Shown here piece by piece: positions 10,413 to 21,063 of a stretch of DNA of 64,000 bases; position 1 is the first letter of the stretch; each line of letters opens with the position of its first letter. The DNA is from Anomaloglossus baeobatrachus. Its lineage: Eukaryota > Chordata > Amphibia > Anura > Aromobatidae. A model generated the notes under the pieces. It had not been told where the DNA came from, did no database searches, and saw nothing but the letters and a program-made list of their open reading frames with translations. Made by a program: the position numbers and the translations under genes. Where the stretch lies: NCBI RefSeq assembly GCF_048569485.1, contig NC_134364.1, positions 129,805,089-129,869,088 of the forward strand. Direction: 5' to 3'.

Positions 10413-10944
10413 CAGCTTTCACGGCCTCCGTCAAGATCCCAGCATCGCAAGGTTATGTCTGGCGCTGCCGGGATCCTGACGGAGCCGGTGTAGAAGCAAG
10501 CGATATCCCAGCATGTTGTGATGTGTGAGGTGTGTGTGAGAGTGAGTGTGAGAGTGAGTGTGATCTGATGTGTGTGTGTGTACTCACCTGGGAATCGGAG
10601 CTACGTGTCAGTTGGGCCAGAGCGAGCGTGCATTGCGTGAGGGGGGCGGGGCCTGCAGAGAGCCGGGGCGAGAGGCCAATCCGTGTGGGGGGGCGGGGCC
10701 ATGGCAAGCCCAGCGGCCAATCAGCTTTGTGTCACCGTAAGGACACAATTTCGGAGCATGACAGACAGACAGATAGACAGACAGACAGACAGACAGAATA
10801 AGGCAATTATATATATAGATTTTTATTGATTTTTTATTGTCTATGGGATCTGTGGAAAAACACTGCACACTCTATTTTGCCAAATCGTGATAACATTTTA
10901 ATAGATTAAATAAAAAAAACATAAGACCAGGTGAAAAAACGATC

Positions 10945-10992
10945 AATTATTTTGACGTTTTGGCCAGTGTGGCCTTCTTCACTGAGTCACTT
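10945..10992 (-). other. Degenerate hammerhead-ribozyme-like motif
   Basis: On the minus strand the order is GTGAAGA, stem AGGCC-ACAC-TGGCC, AAAACGTC. This parallels the hammerhead core CTGANGA, stem II, GAAA, then NUH, with two core changes (C to G in the first block, G to A in GAAA). It is probably the decayed terminal region of a Penelope-like or related retroposon. Not expected to be active. Confidence 0.35.
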
Positions 10993-11114
10993 TTATATGT
11001 GGTCCTTGGATCATTTAGTAATATCATATAGTCCAGTGATGTACTGCTATTCCTTAGGTACTCGCATCAGCCAGCACTCCCACACCTAGGCTCATGACAT
11101 ACCACGATGTGGGA

Positions 11115-11575
11115 GCCCTTACTGTGTATAGGAGGCTAAGTGGGGACACCCTGTTGAGCGTAGGAGGCTGTGTGGAGACCCCTGCTGTGCGTAGGAGGCT
11201 GTATTGAGGCCCCTACTATGCGTAGGAGGCTGTGTGGGGGCCCCTGTTGTGTGTAGGAGGCTGTGTGGTGACACCCTGCTGTGTGTAGGAGGCTGTGTAG
11301 GAGGCTGTGTGGAGGCCCCTGCTGTGTGTAGAAGGCTGGGTGGAGGTCCCTGCTGTGTGTAGAAGGCTGGGTGGAGGTCCCTGCTGTGTGTAGGAGGCTA
11401 TGTGGAGGCCCCTGCTGTGTGTAGAAGGCTGTATGGAGGCCTCTGGTGTGTGTGGGAGGCTGTGTGGCTGTGTGGGGGCCCCTGTTGTGTGTCGTAGGCT
11501 GTGTGGGGACCCCCTGCTGTGTGTAGGAGGCTGTGTGGAGGTCCCTGCTGTGTGTATGAGGTTCTATTGAGGCTC
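11115..11575. repeat. Minisatellite, about 31-bp units
   Basis: About 14 diverged copies of a unit like GTGTAGGAGGCTGTGTGGAG then GCCCCTGCTGT. No gene is present here, and the surrounding 10821-11885 holds only fragments and AT-rich DNA. Confidence 0.9.
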
Positions 11576-12334
11576 CTACTGTTTAGAATGTTTAGCCCGG
11601 TGATATGCTTGTTTTTTCCCTCTCCTGCTGTATACCCGCTCTATGAATCTGACCTTAAGATCAGCGGCCTGTCTCTCAAAGTCCTCGTCAGTTGAGCAGA
11701 CACGCCGCAGCCTCAAGAACTGTCCAGTCTCCTTTATATGTATACGTTTTTGTGTATTTGTGACGTATTGTTTGATTTATGCAAATGTATAGGATTTCCT
11801 TAAACTTGTCAAGTCAGGGATTACATTTGTATATTGCGATCTTACATATATAGTAATGCTCCATATTATGCTTCATTGCGCTATGCAGGGGCGTAAATAA
11901 CGCGGTCGCAGAGGTCGCGACTGCGACCAGGCCCGGCAGCTTAGGGGCCCGTGGCCGCCCGGGAGATCAGCAGACAGCTCCTTTCTGTGAGCACGCGGCC
12001 GCTATATGACCCGGTGCCACCGCTGACACCGGGTCGCCCTGCCCGGTGTCAGCGGCGGCGGCACCAGGTCCCCTTCATCGCGCACAGCAACAATGAAGCA
12101 TTGAGCTGCCAGTGTAGCTCCACGCTTCATCATTCTCCCCCTGTGCCTGCGCGGTGATGTCACTCCTGTGCGACGGCTGTGCTCAGAGCACAAAACGCAG
12201 GGTGGGAGGACGCCGACGGCAGCAGCAGGGAAACAAGGAGAGGTGAGGACGGAGCAGCGCTGGAAAGAGGAGAGAGGTAAGAACTTGTTGTTTTTTGGGG
12301 GGTTTTTAATCAGTGTGTACACGGTGGCCAAAGG

Positions 12335-13570
12335 CCATGGGGGGCTGCATTTTACATGGAGCATTTGGGCCTGCATTATACATGGAGCATGGGGGCAGCT
12401 TGCATTATACATGGAGCATGGGGGGCTGCATTATACATGGAGCATGAGGGGCTACATTATACATGGAGCATGGGGGCTGCCTACATTATACATGGATCAT
12501 GGGCTGGCTGCATTATACATGGACCATGGGGGGCTGCCTGCATTATACGTGAAGCATGGGGGGCTGGCTGCATAATGCATGGAGCATGGGGGGCTGGCTG
12601 CATTATGCATGGAGCATGGGGGGCTGCCTGCATTATACATGGAGCATGAGGGGCTGGCTGCATTATACATGGAGCATGGGGGGGGGCAGCATTATACATG
12701 GAGCATGGGAGGGCTGCATTATACATGGAGCATGGGGGGCTGCCTGCATTATACATGGAGCATGGGGGGCTGTCTGCATTATTCATGGAGCATGGGCTGG
12801 CTGCATTTTTCATGGAGCATGGGGAGCTGTCTGCATTATACATGGAGGTCTATGGTGCTGCATTATACATGGAGCATGAGGGGCTGTCTGCATTATACAT
12901 GGAGCATGGGCTGGCTGCATTATACATGGAGCATGGGGGACTGTCTGCATTATACATGGAGCATGGGCTGGCTGCATTATACATGGAGCATGGGGGGCTG
13001 CCTGCATTATACATGGAGGTCTATGGTGCTGCATTATACAACAGGACGGACACCTTATACATGGACTATATTGGTGAGGAGTATACATGGAGGAGTATTG
13101 GGCTGCATAACACAATATGAAGGTTTTATGGTGCTGCATTATAATATATATAGGACTATGGGGGCTACATTATAATATATGGAGGACTATGAAGGCTACC
13201 TTATACATGGACAATGGGGGTGCATTATAAAACATGGAGGACTATGTGGTGCAGTATAATATATGAAGTACTATGGGGTGCAGTCTAATATATGGAGAAC
13301 AATGGAGTGAATTATAATATATGGAGAACTATGAGGTGAATTATAATATATGGAGAACTATGGTACATTCATTATAATATTTGGAGGGCTATGAGGGATA
13401 CTTATACATGGAGGACTATGGGGTGAATAATAATACATGGAGGACTATGGGAAATGCATTATAATACATGGAGGACTATGGAGGTGCATTCTAATATATG
13501 AAGGGTTATGTGGGACCCTTTATACTATATGGAAGGCTATATGGGGGCCATTATAGTATTTGGAGAACTA
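12335..13570. repeat. Minisatellite inside the hAT element, 26-33-bp units
   Basis: About 24 units of GCATTATACATGGAGCATGG with variable GGGCTGCCT spacers (12335-13030) grade into a more diverged run of TATAATATATGGAGGACTAT units up to about 13570. The open frames of 97-198 codons here are repeat artefacts. Confidence 0.9.
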
Positions 13571-13627
13571 TATACAAGGGGGGACAAAGATACAAGCAGG
13601 GGATGGGAACGTTTTGTGCTGAGGGAA

Positions 13628-13835
13628 AAGGGCTCTTTCTCTCAGCACCCAGCTTTCCCATGCTCTGCTATACATCTCTCAGCACCAAGCTTTCCCATGC
13701 TCTGATATGGGAAAGCTGGGTGCTGAGGGAATGATGTATAGCAGAGCATGGGGAAGCTGGGTGCCGAGGACAAGATGTATATCAGAACATAGGAAAGCTG
13801 GGTGCTGATAGAGGGATTTCAGATCATGGGAAATC
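13628..13835. repeat. Repeats and inverted repeat around CAGCTTTCCCATGCTCTG
   Basis: Two + copies of CTCAGCACCMAGCTTTCCCA are followed by three or four copies of the reverse complement (GGGAAAGCTGGGTGCTGAGG type), giving a potential hairpin of about 200 bp near the right end of the hAT element. Confidence 0.8.
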
Positions 13836-13995
13836 TGGGTGCGGTAAGAGACAAGTGTCAGCGTCATTATCCTGTACCCCGAGTGTCAGTGTCTTTTGTC
13901 CTGTACCCCAAGTGTCAGTGTATGTGGAGGGGGGGGCCCAGGTCCGAACTTTGCACCAGGGCCCATCAAACTTTAGTTACGCCACTGGCACTATG

Positions 13996-14901
13996 TATAT
14001 TTTTTCAGTGATTATATTGATTACTTTAGTTACATTGTCCTTGATATTTATTTATGTCTAATTGCTGAATGTTATTTATTTACTATATCTATATGTGTTT
14101 ATATTTATGATACTTATCTATACTATTCATTGATTATATTGTGGTCTTTGACTGTTTTTATGTATGCTATCTCTAAGTATATTCATTTGGCCATGAATTA
14201 TTTTATGTACTTATAAGTAACTATGTCATTAATTACTTGCGACGGTTGATATTGGACTTTATTAATTAATGCTTTGTGCCATGCTGTATTATCGATAGTT
14301 ATCACACTTAGTGCTTTTGGTTACATCATTGGCTGGCACTCTATACTTATTTCAGCCTCCTCTGCATATATTTGCAATCTGTGTGCGAGTGTCCAGCACA
14401 CATGCATACCATTTCTCCTCCAGCTCCCTCCGCTCTGCCGTCTCTCTATGGGTGGACGGTGTTATAATCATGTGGTTTGATCGGTACTGCCCGGACATGA
14501 CGCGGTGGCCAGAGTGCTTCGCAAGTTGTTATGGTGACCCATGCATCACTATATGAGTCACTGCATTCCGATTTAAAAACATATGCTTCCTACCTTAGTC
14601 TTGCCACTCGAAGAAGGCGTAGCCGAAACGCGCGTCGGGCAGTCTGCGTGCCCGGCTGACCTAATCACTGCTGTATAACTCTAGGTATACATCTTGAATT
14701 TCATGGTTATTATCCTCCCCAGCCTTGCTCCTATATGTGTGTACAATGACCATCATATTAGTTACAGGCAGACTCTGTGCCCGAGTGAATGCATAATTGC
14801 TGTACATTTTCATTTTATCTTTCAGTAAGGGTTAATATATCTTCCCTTTCACTGTGTTTAGCATGGCTGCTAAATTCTGACTGGATTCTAACATTGGTCT
14901 T
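13996..14901. other. AT-rich unassigned stretch, probably an old retroposon fragment
   Basis: No gene seen. The sequence is rich in TATTTAT-type runs and contains a hammerhead-like motif near 14605. It probably continues the stretch left of the hAT element (11576-11877), which the hAT insertion split. Confidence 0.5.
14602..14648 (+). other. Degenerate hammerhead-ribozyme-like motif
   Basis: CTCGAAGA, stem AGGC-GTA-GCC, GAAAC, then a self-complementary GCGCGTC, then GGGCAG which can pair with upstream TTGCC. The order and the short palindromic stem III match minimal type-I hammerheads of Penelope-like elements; the first core block is altered. Confidence 0.45.
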
Positions 14902-16010
14902 TATAGCACCCAGGGATATGGGGTACTCGGTTCCGGGTAGTGTACTTCCTGGGGATGTCAGAATGGTGGCCGTTACCCGATTCCGTGCCCTGGGCTCTTT
15001 TTCTAATGGGGATATTTACAGGGGAGATTTGTATAGAGTTTATTTGTGATGCCACTTGCGGTGTTGCGGCTAAGTATAGGGAGCCGCCGCTGCAGAATGT
15101 CTCTACTGGGGCTAATGGTATGAGCAGCTAGTATGGTAGTCCCTCCGCAAGTAGGGTATTGCTCCAGCGGGTGTATGGTACGGTGGGCGCCGGAAGAAGG
15201 AGTCCAGACAGGTATTGAGTGCAACTGGTTTTACTCACTTTTCTCAAGATGTTAACAGGTTGCCCGATGACGGCTGGTTTCGCCTCCAGGTCCCCTTCGT
15301 CCTAGTGCCAGTCTGGTTCTCTGGTACCTTCTTCCCCTGCACCTGTCTCTGGTAAGTGGATCCCCGTGGTATGGAACACTGGGGGTCCCCGGTCTGTGGT
15401 TTGTTCACCTGTGTCCGCCTAACGGTAGCATAAACCCTGTGGGGTTGGAGTCTCTGGTCCTGTCCCCGGTTCTCCCTTTGCTACTGAGTCTTCGGATTCT
15501 TTAGAGTCAGCAAGGTCCTTGATGGTCCCTGTTGCTGTGCAGGTGTTAACAGGTCAACTTGAAGCTCTTTCCTGTCATAGGGTTCTGTACCCCGTCGGTG
15601 AGTAGTTCTGAGAGTACTCCACCGGCAACTACCTCTCCTGGGTACCAGGTCACCTTCAACTCGAGTCAGGACGTTGCTCAGTCACACCTTCACACTTCAC
15701 TGTCAACTCTAGACTGACTGTGTCTGCTCTCTTTCACTGCAGACTCCCTTCTCCCTTCTGACTACTCTCCACAGTCTGCCCCTCCCACCTGGTCAACTAG
15801 GGCACTGGAGTGGCTCCACCTCTAGGCGGCCATCCATTCGCCCCACCCTGGTTAAGTACCATTGTATGGGGGAATCTTGGGGAAAAACTGGGATTACCTG
15901 GGTTTTTCTTGGTACCGGCACTGAGGTTCTGGATCCCTAAGGGGTTAGGCCCTGCATCCTGGTGGGGATGCAGAACCTTATAGCACCCTGAGGTGTTCAG
16001 GGGAGCTACA
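14902..16010 (-). repeat. 3' LTR of Ty3 element B
   Basis: 1109 bp matching 31115-32223 in order throughout, with about 9-10 percent differences by eye over the first 400 bp. On the minus strand it begins TGTAGCTCCCC and is preceded by a polypurine tract (AACCAAGGGGGAA). Confidence 0.9.
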
Positions 16011-17097
16011 TTCCCCCTTGGTTAATTCCAGCACGTCCTCGGGCTGCAAGGTAAACTGGTTACACATTTTTTTTCTTTTATTTTCAACAGTAAGACATAA
16101 CAGGTTCATCCCACGCAGGGGAGGTGCATTACTTAAACGTTTCAACCTTGGTATCCCTCCCTGAACCCACCACCCAAAGATCCTGGTCCCAGAACCCTTC
16201 TAAGGAGGCAGGTCACCGGTTTCACTGGTGACCAGGTTTTTGGCCGCCTCTGCCGCAGACTTTTCCTGCACCCAGCCTCTCCTTGTGGCGGATCCCACAG
16301 CAATGTCCGCTAGATGGGTGTACCCTGGTGGGGCACAACTGGTGCAATTATTTACAATGCACAAGTTTGTGTTGGCTGCTGCCAGTCCGGCAGCCTGGGT
16401 CCATTTTTATATAAAAAAACTCGAAACTGGTAACTTTTTCAATTGTCCATTTTTAAAACATTCAAAAGGCAGGTTAAGTCAACATTTACATTTTTACATA
16501 TCTACATTTACTGTTGTACATTTTTGCTTTATTTTCTGTACCTGAGCGGAGGTTGACCTAGGTTGGTACGTGTAGACCTAGGTTGGTGCGTGTAGACCTG
16601 GTGTGTCAGTTTGCCTCTGTAGTGCTCTGGTATGCAGTGTTTGTGTCACTCTAGTGTTACTAAGGGAACTGAGTGTTTGTCTGTTACTTCTCAATCTTCT
16701 GGGTTGAGTATCTTGAAGTGTACTTTCCGTAGGCTGTTCTGGAGGTTTTCTGGAGCTGGGGTTACTTCTTCTTGGATGATTTCTGGATGGATTACTTCCA
16801 CTTGTTGTGGGAATGTCAACACTGGTACAAGGATTGCTCCATTATATTGAGGCAGTGTTCAGGAAAATCTCCAAGTATTGTGTGTATCACCTTTTGTTTT
16901 GGTTTTTGTACTTCAGGGATACTGGGAATCTCTTCTTGAGGTTTGAGTTGTTCTGGTCATTTCTTTAAATGGTCTCTGGATACTGTAGATGTAGTTTTCC
17001 CTTTATCCTTGGTAATAACACAGGTTTTCTTGTTGTCTCTGTTTGAAGGTAACACTGTGCAAGGTTCTGCTTCCCATTGATCGTCTAGTTTGTGAAT

Positions 17098-17711
17098 TCA
17101 TCTCTTTCTTTTCAATACTATTTCTCCTGGTACAAAGGGAGCATCTTTTGCTTTCTTGTTAAAGTCCTTTTCCTGTTTTTCTTGACTCTGGTTCAAGCTG
17201 TTCTCAACGCATTCTTGGATCTTCTTGTACTGTGCTTGGCGAGTAGTGTTCCAGGCATTTTCAGATGATTCAAGTTCTGGCATGATAATTTCCATCTCTA
17301 GATCAACTGGTAGTCTTCCAGGTCTTGCTCTCATGAGATAAGCTGGTGTACAGTTTGTTGAACTCACTGGGATGTTATTGTAAATATCCACTAGGTGTGG
17401 TAGCTTCTCAGGCCACAGGTTTCTTTCCTCTAGTGGGAGAGTTTTCAGCAATTCAATGACAATCTGGTTCATGCGTCCACACATGCCGTTGGTGCATGGT
17501 ACGGAGTAGTGCGAATCTTCTTGCATCCGTACAGGTTGCAGAACTCCTGAAAGATCTCGGCCTCAAATGCAGGTCCTTGGTCTGTTAATATCTGTTCAGG
17601 GTATCCATGTGGTCTGCAGAAATGCGCTTGAAAGGCTTTTGCTGCTGTTTTTGCTGTTAAGTCTTTAACTGGGATGACCACTAAAAACCTGAAGTAATGA
17701 TCTACTATTGT
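17098..17711 (-). mobile_element. Integrase core region of Ty3 element B
   Basis: Minus-strand similarity to the retroviral-type integrase core: LTIVDHYFRFLVVIPVKD, HGYPEQILTDQGPAFEAEIF, then GMCGRMNQIVIELLKTLP and a C-terminal stretch ending at FVPGEIVLKRKR. It is the part of element B between the palindromic insertion and the 3' LTR. No envelope-like sequence is recognised between 16011 and 17097. Confidence 0.85.
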
Positions 17712-18206
17712 TAAGGCATAGGTGTAACCAAACACCGAAAACGATATCAAGGTAATTATATTAAACCAAAAACCGAAATACTCAAATTACCCACAAACAA
17801 TTTTTATTACATATATGCCACAAACAAGGTACACATGTTAAAATATTAATGAGAAGAAAGGTGAGAATCAATACACTCTACTCCTCACCCTTCCTGTCAT
17901 ACAGGGGTCGGCGTCCTACAGTTTACTGACGCCCCCGTTCCTCGTCGGCTAGAGCCCTATGCAGGCCCTCCACTCACACTAAAAGAACACCGTGTGCCCT
18001 AATTTAGAAGTGGGTAAGGTGAAACACCCAAGAAAAGACCCATATAGACAGTATGTGACATTCTATTTCAGTCAAAAAATAATAATAATTCTCTGTCAAT
18101 AGATGTCATCAATCTATGTATGGGGAAGGCTCTGACTCAGTCGACTATATGTCAAGAGGAAAAAACAAAGGATCATAAAAACTATTGTTGCATTTGTCCA
18201 GGATGC

Positions 18207-18252
18207 ACCCTACGCGTTTCGCCCTTTAAGTCAAATAGGGCTCATCAGGGGT
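18207..18252 (-). ncRNA. Hammerhead ribozyme (left arm of the palindrome)
   Basis: Exact mirror of the copy at 18721-18766, read on the minus strand: ACCC, core CTGATGA, stem II GCCC/GGGC, GAAAC, GCGTA, GGGT. Confidence 0.75.
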
Positions 18253-18720
18253 ATGGCAGCATAGATCCTTGACATTTATAGCACAGCTACAACCAGTAGT
18301 AGTGGATCAATACCAAAGGATTTTCACAGTTAGTGAAGAAACCTCCTCCAGGAATAAGACCAGAATGGAATATCTGTTTCAATTAGGACCAAAGGGTGTA
18401 TATATATCCCTCACTGTATCTGAGGGCAATCCAAAAGGTCCAAGCGCAGTCATATATGCAACTAGAGTCTGGTCCAAATCAGGGTCCACCCTGATTTGGA
18501 CCAGACTCTAGTTGCATATATGACTGCGCTTGGACCTTTTGGATTGCCCTCAGATACAGTGAGGGATATATATACACCCTTTGGTCCTAATTGAAACAGA
18601 TATTCCATTCTGGTCTTATTCCTGGAGGAGGTTTCTTCACTAACTGTGAAAATCCTTTGGTATTTATCCACTACTACTGGTTGTAGCTGTGCTATAAATG
18701 TCAAGGATCTATGCTGCCAT

Positions 18721-18766
18721 ACCCCTGATGAGCCCTATTTGACTTAAAGGGCGAAACGCGTAGGGT
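18721..18766 (+). ncRNA. Hammerhead ribozyme (right arm of the palindrome)
   Basis: Order of elements: stem I strand ACCC (18721-18724), conserved core CTGATGA (18725-18731), stem II with GCCC pairing to GGGC around the loop TATTTGACTTAAA, conserved GAAAC (18753-18757), a minimal palindromic stem III (ACGCGT), triplet GTA (18760-18762) as predicted cleavage site, and GGGT (18763-18766) which pairs with ACCC to close stem I. All core nucleotides of a type-I hammerhead are present. Such very short stem III versions usually act as dimers in Penelope-like elements and retrozymes. Self-cleavage is inferred, not shown. Confidence 0.8.
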
Positions 18767-19217
18767 GCATCCTGGACAAATGCAACAATAGTTTTTATGA
18801 TCCTTTGTTTTTTCCTCTTGACATATAGTCGACTGAGTCAGAGCCTTCCCCATACATAGATTGATGACATCTATTGACAGAGAATTATTATTATTTTTTG
18901 ACTGAAATAGAATGTCACATACTGTCTATATGGGTCTTTTCTTGGGTGTTTCACCTTACCCACTTCTAAATTAGGGCACACGGTGTTCTTTTAGTGTGAG
19001 TGGAGGGCCTGCATAGGGCTCTAGCCGACGAGGAACGGGGGCGTCAGTAAACTGTAGGACGCCGACCCCTGTATGACAGGAAGGGCGAGGAGTAGAGTGT
19101 ATTGATTCTCACCTTTCTTCTCATTAATATTTTAACATGTGTACCTTGTTTGTGGCATATATGTAATAAAAATTGTTTGTGGGTAATTTGAGTATTTCGG
19201 TTTAAGGCATAGGTGTA

Positions 19218-19858
19218 GCCAGTTCAACTGGATGTCAGCTTCAAGTGATCCAGGGTTTGGTAACAATGGGCTGCAGGGACGCTTTCTGGCTATTCCGATC
19301 CTTTCTTCTCAGTGCACAGGGACCACAGTTTCTGCACCAGTTTTCTATGGAGTGTCTCATTCCAATCCAATAGAATCTGCCTTATAGCAATGCTTCCAAT
19401 TTTTTCCAGCCAAAGTGTCCTGTTCGATCATGGTAGGCTTCTAACACCATCTGGATGTGGCTTCTGGCTATCACCACTTGACACACTCTTTCATGAGTTT
19501 TTGGGTTGGTAACACTTCTGCATAGTTTACCTCTGTGGATGCGTAACCTGCTTCTTTCTTTACACAATTGTTGAGCTTCAGGTGGAGCATCAGGTCCTAG
19601 GTGCGCATCTGGTTGAGTGATCAGTTCCTTGACCAACTTTACAGCAGGGTCACCATCCTGAGTCTCTTTCCAACCATGATAAGGTAATGGGTTCAATGCA
19701 GCCTCTTGATGCTTGTTATAGACTTGTTGGTACTGGGAGGCACTAGGATGATGGAAAGCTGGTAACTCGATTTCTTCCAACTCATCCACATCTTCTCCCT
19801 TTTCTGGCAGGTGAGGCATCCTGGATAATGCATCTGCATTGGCATTCTTGCGACCAGC
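19218..19858 (-). mobile_element. RNase H end and integrase zinc-binding region of Ty3 element B
   Basis: On the minus strand the end of RNase H (KYHAGRKNANADALSRMP) is followed by a linker and by the integrase HHCC region (VLEAYHDRTGHFGWKKLEALL). It lies between the LINE and the palindromic insertion. Confidence 0.85.
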
Positions 19859-20124
19859 ATGATATTTGATGGTGGGGCGTGGCCTGGACGGCAATGTGAA
19901 GAGACGTGTTTGTGGAGCTCTCCTGCAAACTCCCTTGATAAATCCCTGAATACTGCTGTTATCACTGCCTCAGCCGGCTGTCAGGAAGATAAGGTGGTGA
20001 GGACTTATCTGGGGTGAGTCTGGTGGATGCAGAGAGGTGCCATGGTCCGTCACAGGCAAAAAGATAATGGAGGCGGCAAAGTCCCCAGCTCTCAAGATGG
20101 TGTAATGCAGCCTGTCAGGAGAGG

Positions 20125-21063
20125 ATGCAGATCGCTGCAAGGCTGGGGAAATTTGCCCGGACTTCAGAGAAATCACATCAGCATATAGATAACAGAGGTG
20201 AGGAAGGAGAAGATAATGCCAGCTCTGATGAGATGGGGGATGGTGAAAAGCAGCAAGATAAGACAGGAGAAGTGGAGAAAGCACATAGTGCACAGGAGGC
20301 TCCAGAAAACCCCACTTTAAAGGACGTTTTTGCAGTGGTGTCTTTTTGTAAAGAGGCTCTGACTACCCTGACGAAGCAAGTTAAGGGATTACAGGCAGAG
20401 GTTGCTGACATTAAGAAAGACCTCAAGAAAGCAGATCTGAGAACAACGGCTGTAGAGGAGAGAGTGGGGATAACAGAGGATCATATTACAAAACTACAAA
20501 AGTCTGAAAAAACATTTGCACAGCAGATAGCTGAAATCATGGCAAAAAATGATGATTTAGAGAACCGCTCTAGAAGAAATAACATCCGAATTGTCGGCAT
20601 CCCTGAGAAAGCGGAAGGAAGAAACCCCACTGAATATGTAGAAGACTGGCTCAGGGGGAAAATGGGTGCTAATGTCTTATCCAAGCTCTATGCCGTGGAA
20701 CGTGCACACAGAGTCCCGATGCAGCCACAACCAGCAGGCAGGGGCCCTCGCACTATGCTAGCCAAGCTCCTCAACTACAGAGACAGGGACACTATACTGA
20801 GAAAGGCAAGAGACATGGAGGATCTTATGATTGACGGCCAGAGAATTTCCATATACCCGGACTACTCCATTTCTGTTCAAAAGCTACGTATGACTTTTAC
20901 AGGAGTAAAGAGGCGCCTGCGAGAGATGGGGGTGCAATACTCAATGATGTTCCCGGCAAAGCTAAGAGTGACGGCGTTGGAGCGGGTGCACTTTTTTACA
21001 ACTCCAGAGGAAGCCATGCAGTGGTTGGACGCAAACGAAAAGCGGATCCGTTTGAAGGAATGA
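20125..21063 (+). CDS. LINE ORF1 protein (L1 ORF1p-like RNA-binding chaperone)
   Basis: 312 codons, apparently intact. A charged N-terminus is followed by a coiled coil (about residues 65-150: EALTTLTKQVKGLQAEVADI, DLKKADLRTTAVEERV), then the conserved RSRRNNIRIVGIPE block opening the RRM domain (about 150-250), and a C-terminal domain ending QWLDANEKRIRLKE. In the L1 family this protein trimerises through the coiled coil and packages the element RNA. Start chosen at the first ATG of the frame. Confidence 0.85.
   Translation: MQIAARLGKFARTSEKSHQHIDNRGEEGEDNASSDEMGDGEKQQDKTGEVEKAHSAQEAPENPTLKDVFAVVSFCKEALTTLTKQVKGLQAEVADIKKDLKKADLRTTAVEERVGITEDHITKLQKSEKTFAQQIAEIMAKNDDLENRSRRNNIRIVGIPEKAEGRNPTEYVEDWLRGKMGANVLSKLYAVERAHRVPMQPQPAGRGPRTMLAKLLNYRDRDTILRKARDMEDLMIDGQRISIYPDYSISVQKLRMTFTGVKRRLREMGVQYSMMFPAKLRVTALERVHFFTTPEEAMQWLDANEKRIRLKE

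Larger units (their letters stand above)
7852..10820 (+). mobile_element. Non-autonomous repeat unit hosting a 33-bp minisatellite
   Basis: Starts with an ACTAGAAGGTGGCCCGATTC block with a short CCCGAT/ATCGGG hairpin, and ends with (GACA)n then AATAAGGCAATTATATATAT. In between lie TG/CA-rich DNA, a large 33-bp minisatellite, CACA-rich 26-bp repeats near 9950-10020 and a palindrome at about 10350-10412. I take the start and end blocks as the termini of one repeat family, from general familiarity with frog repeats; the class is not clear. No clean target duplication was found. Confidence 0.45.
11886..13987. mobile_element. Non-autonomous hAT-like element with internal minisatellite
   Basis: 2102 bp. 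The left end CAGGGGCGTAAATAACG and the right end TTAGTTACGCCACTG form imperfect inverted repeats typical of hAT elements. The flanking 8-mers are GCGCTATG (11878-11885) and GCACTATG (13988-13995), seven of eight matching, in line with the 8-bp hAT target duplication. The inside is GC-rich at the left and then mostly tandem repeat. No transposase is seen. Confidence 0.8.
17727..19202. mobile_element. Palindromic insertion of Penelope-like architecture with two hammerhead ribozymes
   Basis: Inserted into the integrase of element B with a 15-16-bp target duplication (TAAGGCATAGGTGTA at 17712-17726 and again at 19203-19217). A 44-bp single-copy tail (17727-17770) is followed by an almost perfect palindrome, 17771-19202, centred at 18486/18487 with a 2-nt loop and arms of about 716 bp that differ at only a few sites. 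Each arm carries a hammerhead ribozyme motif (18207-18252 on -, 18721-18766 on +). No ORF of note. Penelope-like elements are known for hammerheads in their terminal repeats, inverted copies, a short tail and variable target duplications; assignment is by analogy, as no reverse transcriptase is present. Confidence 0.65.
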
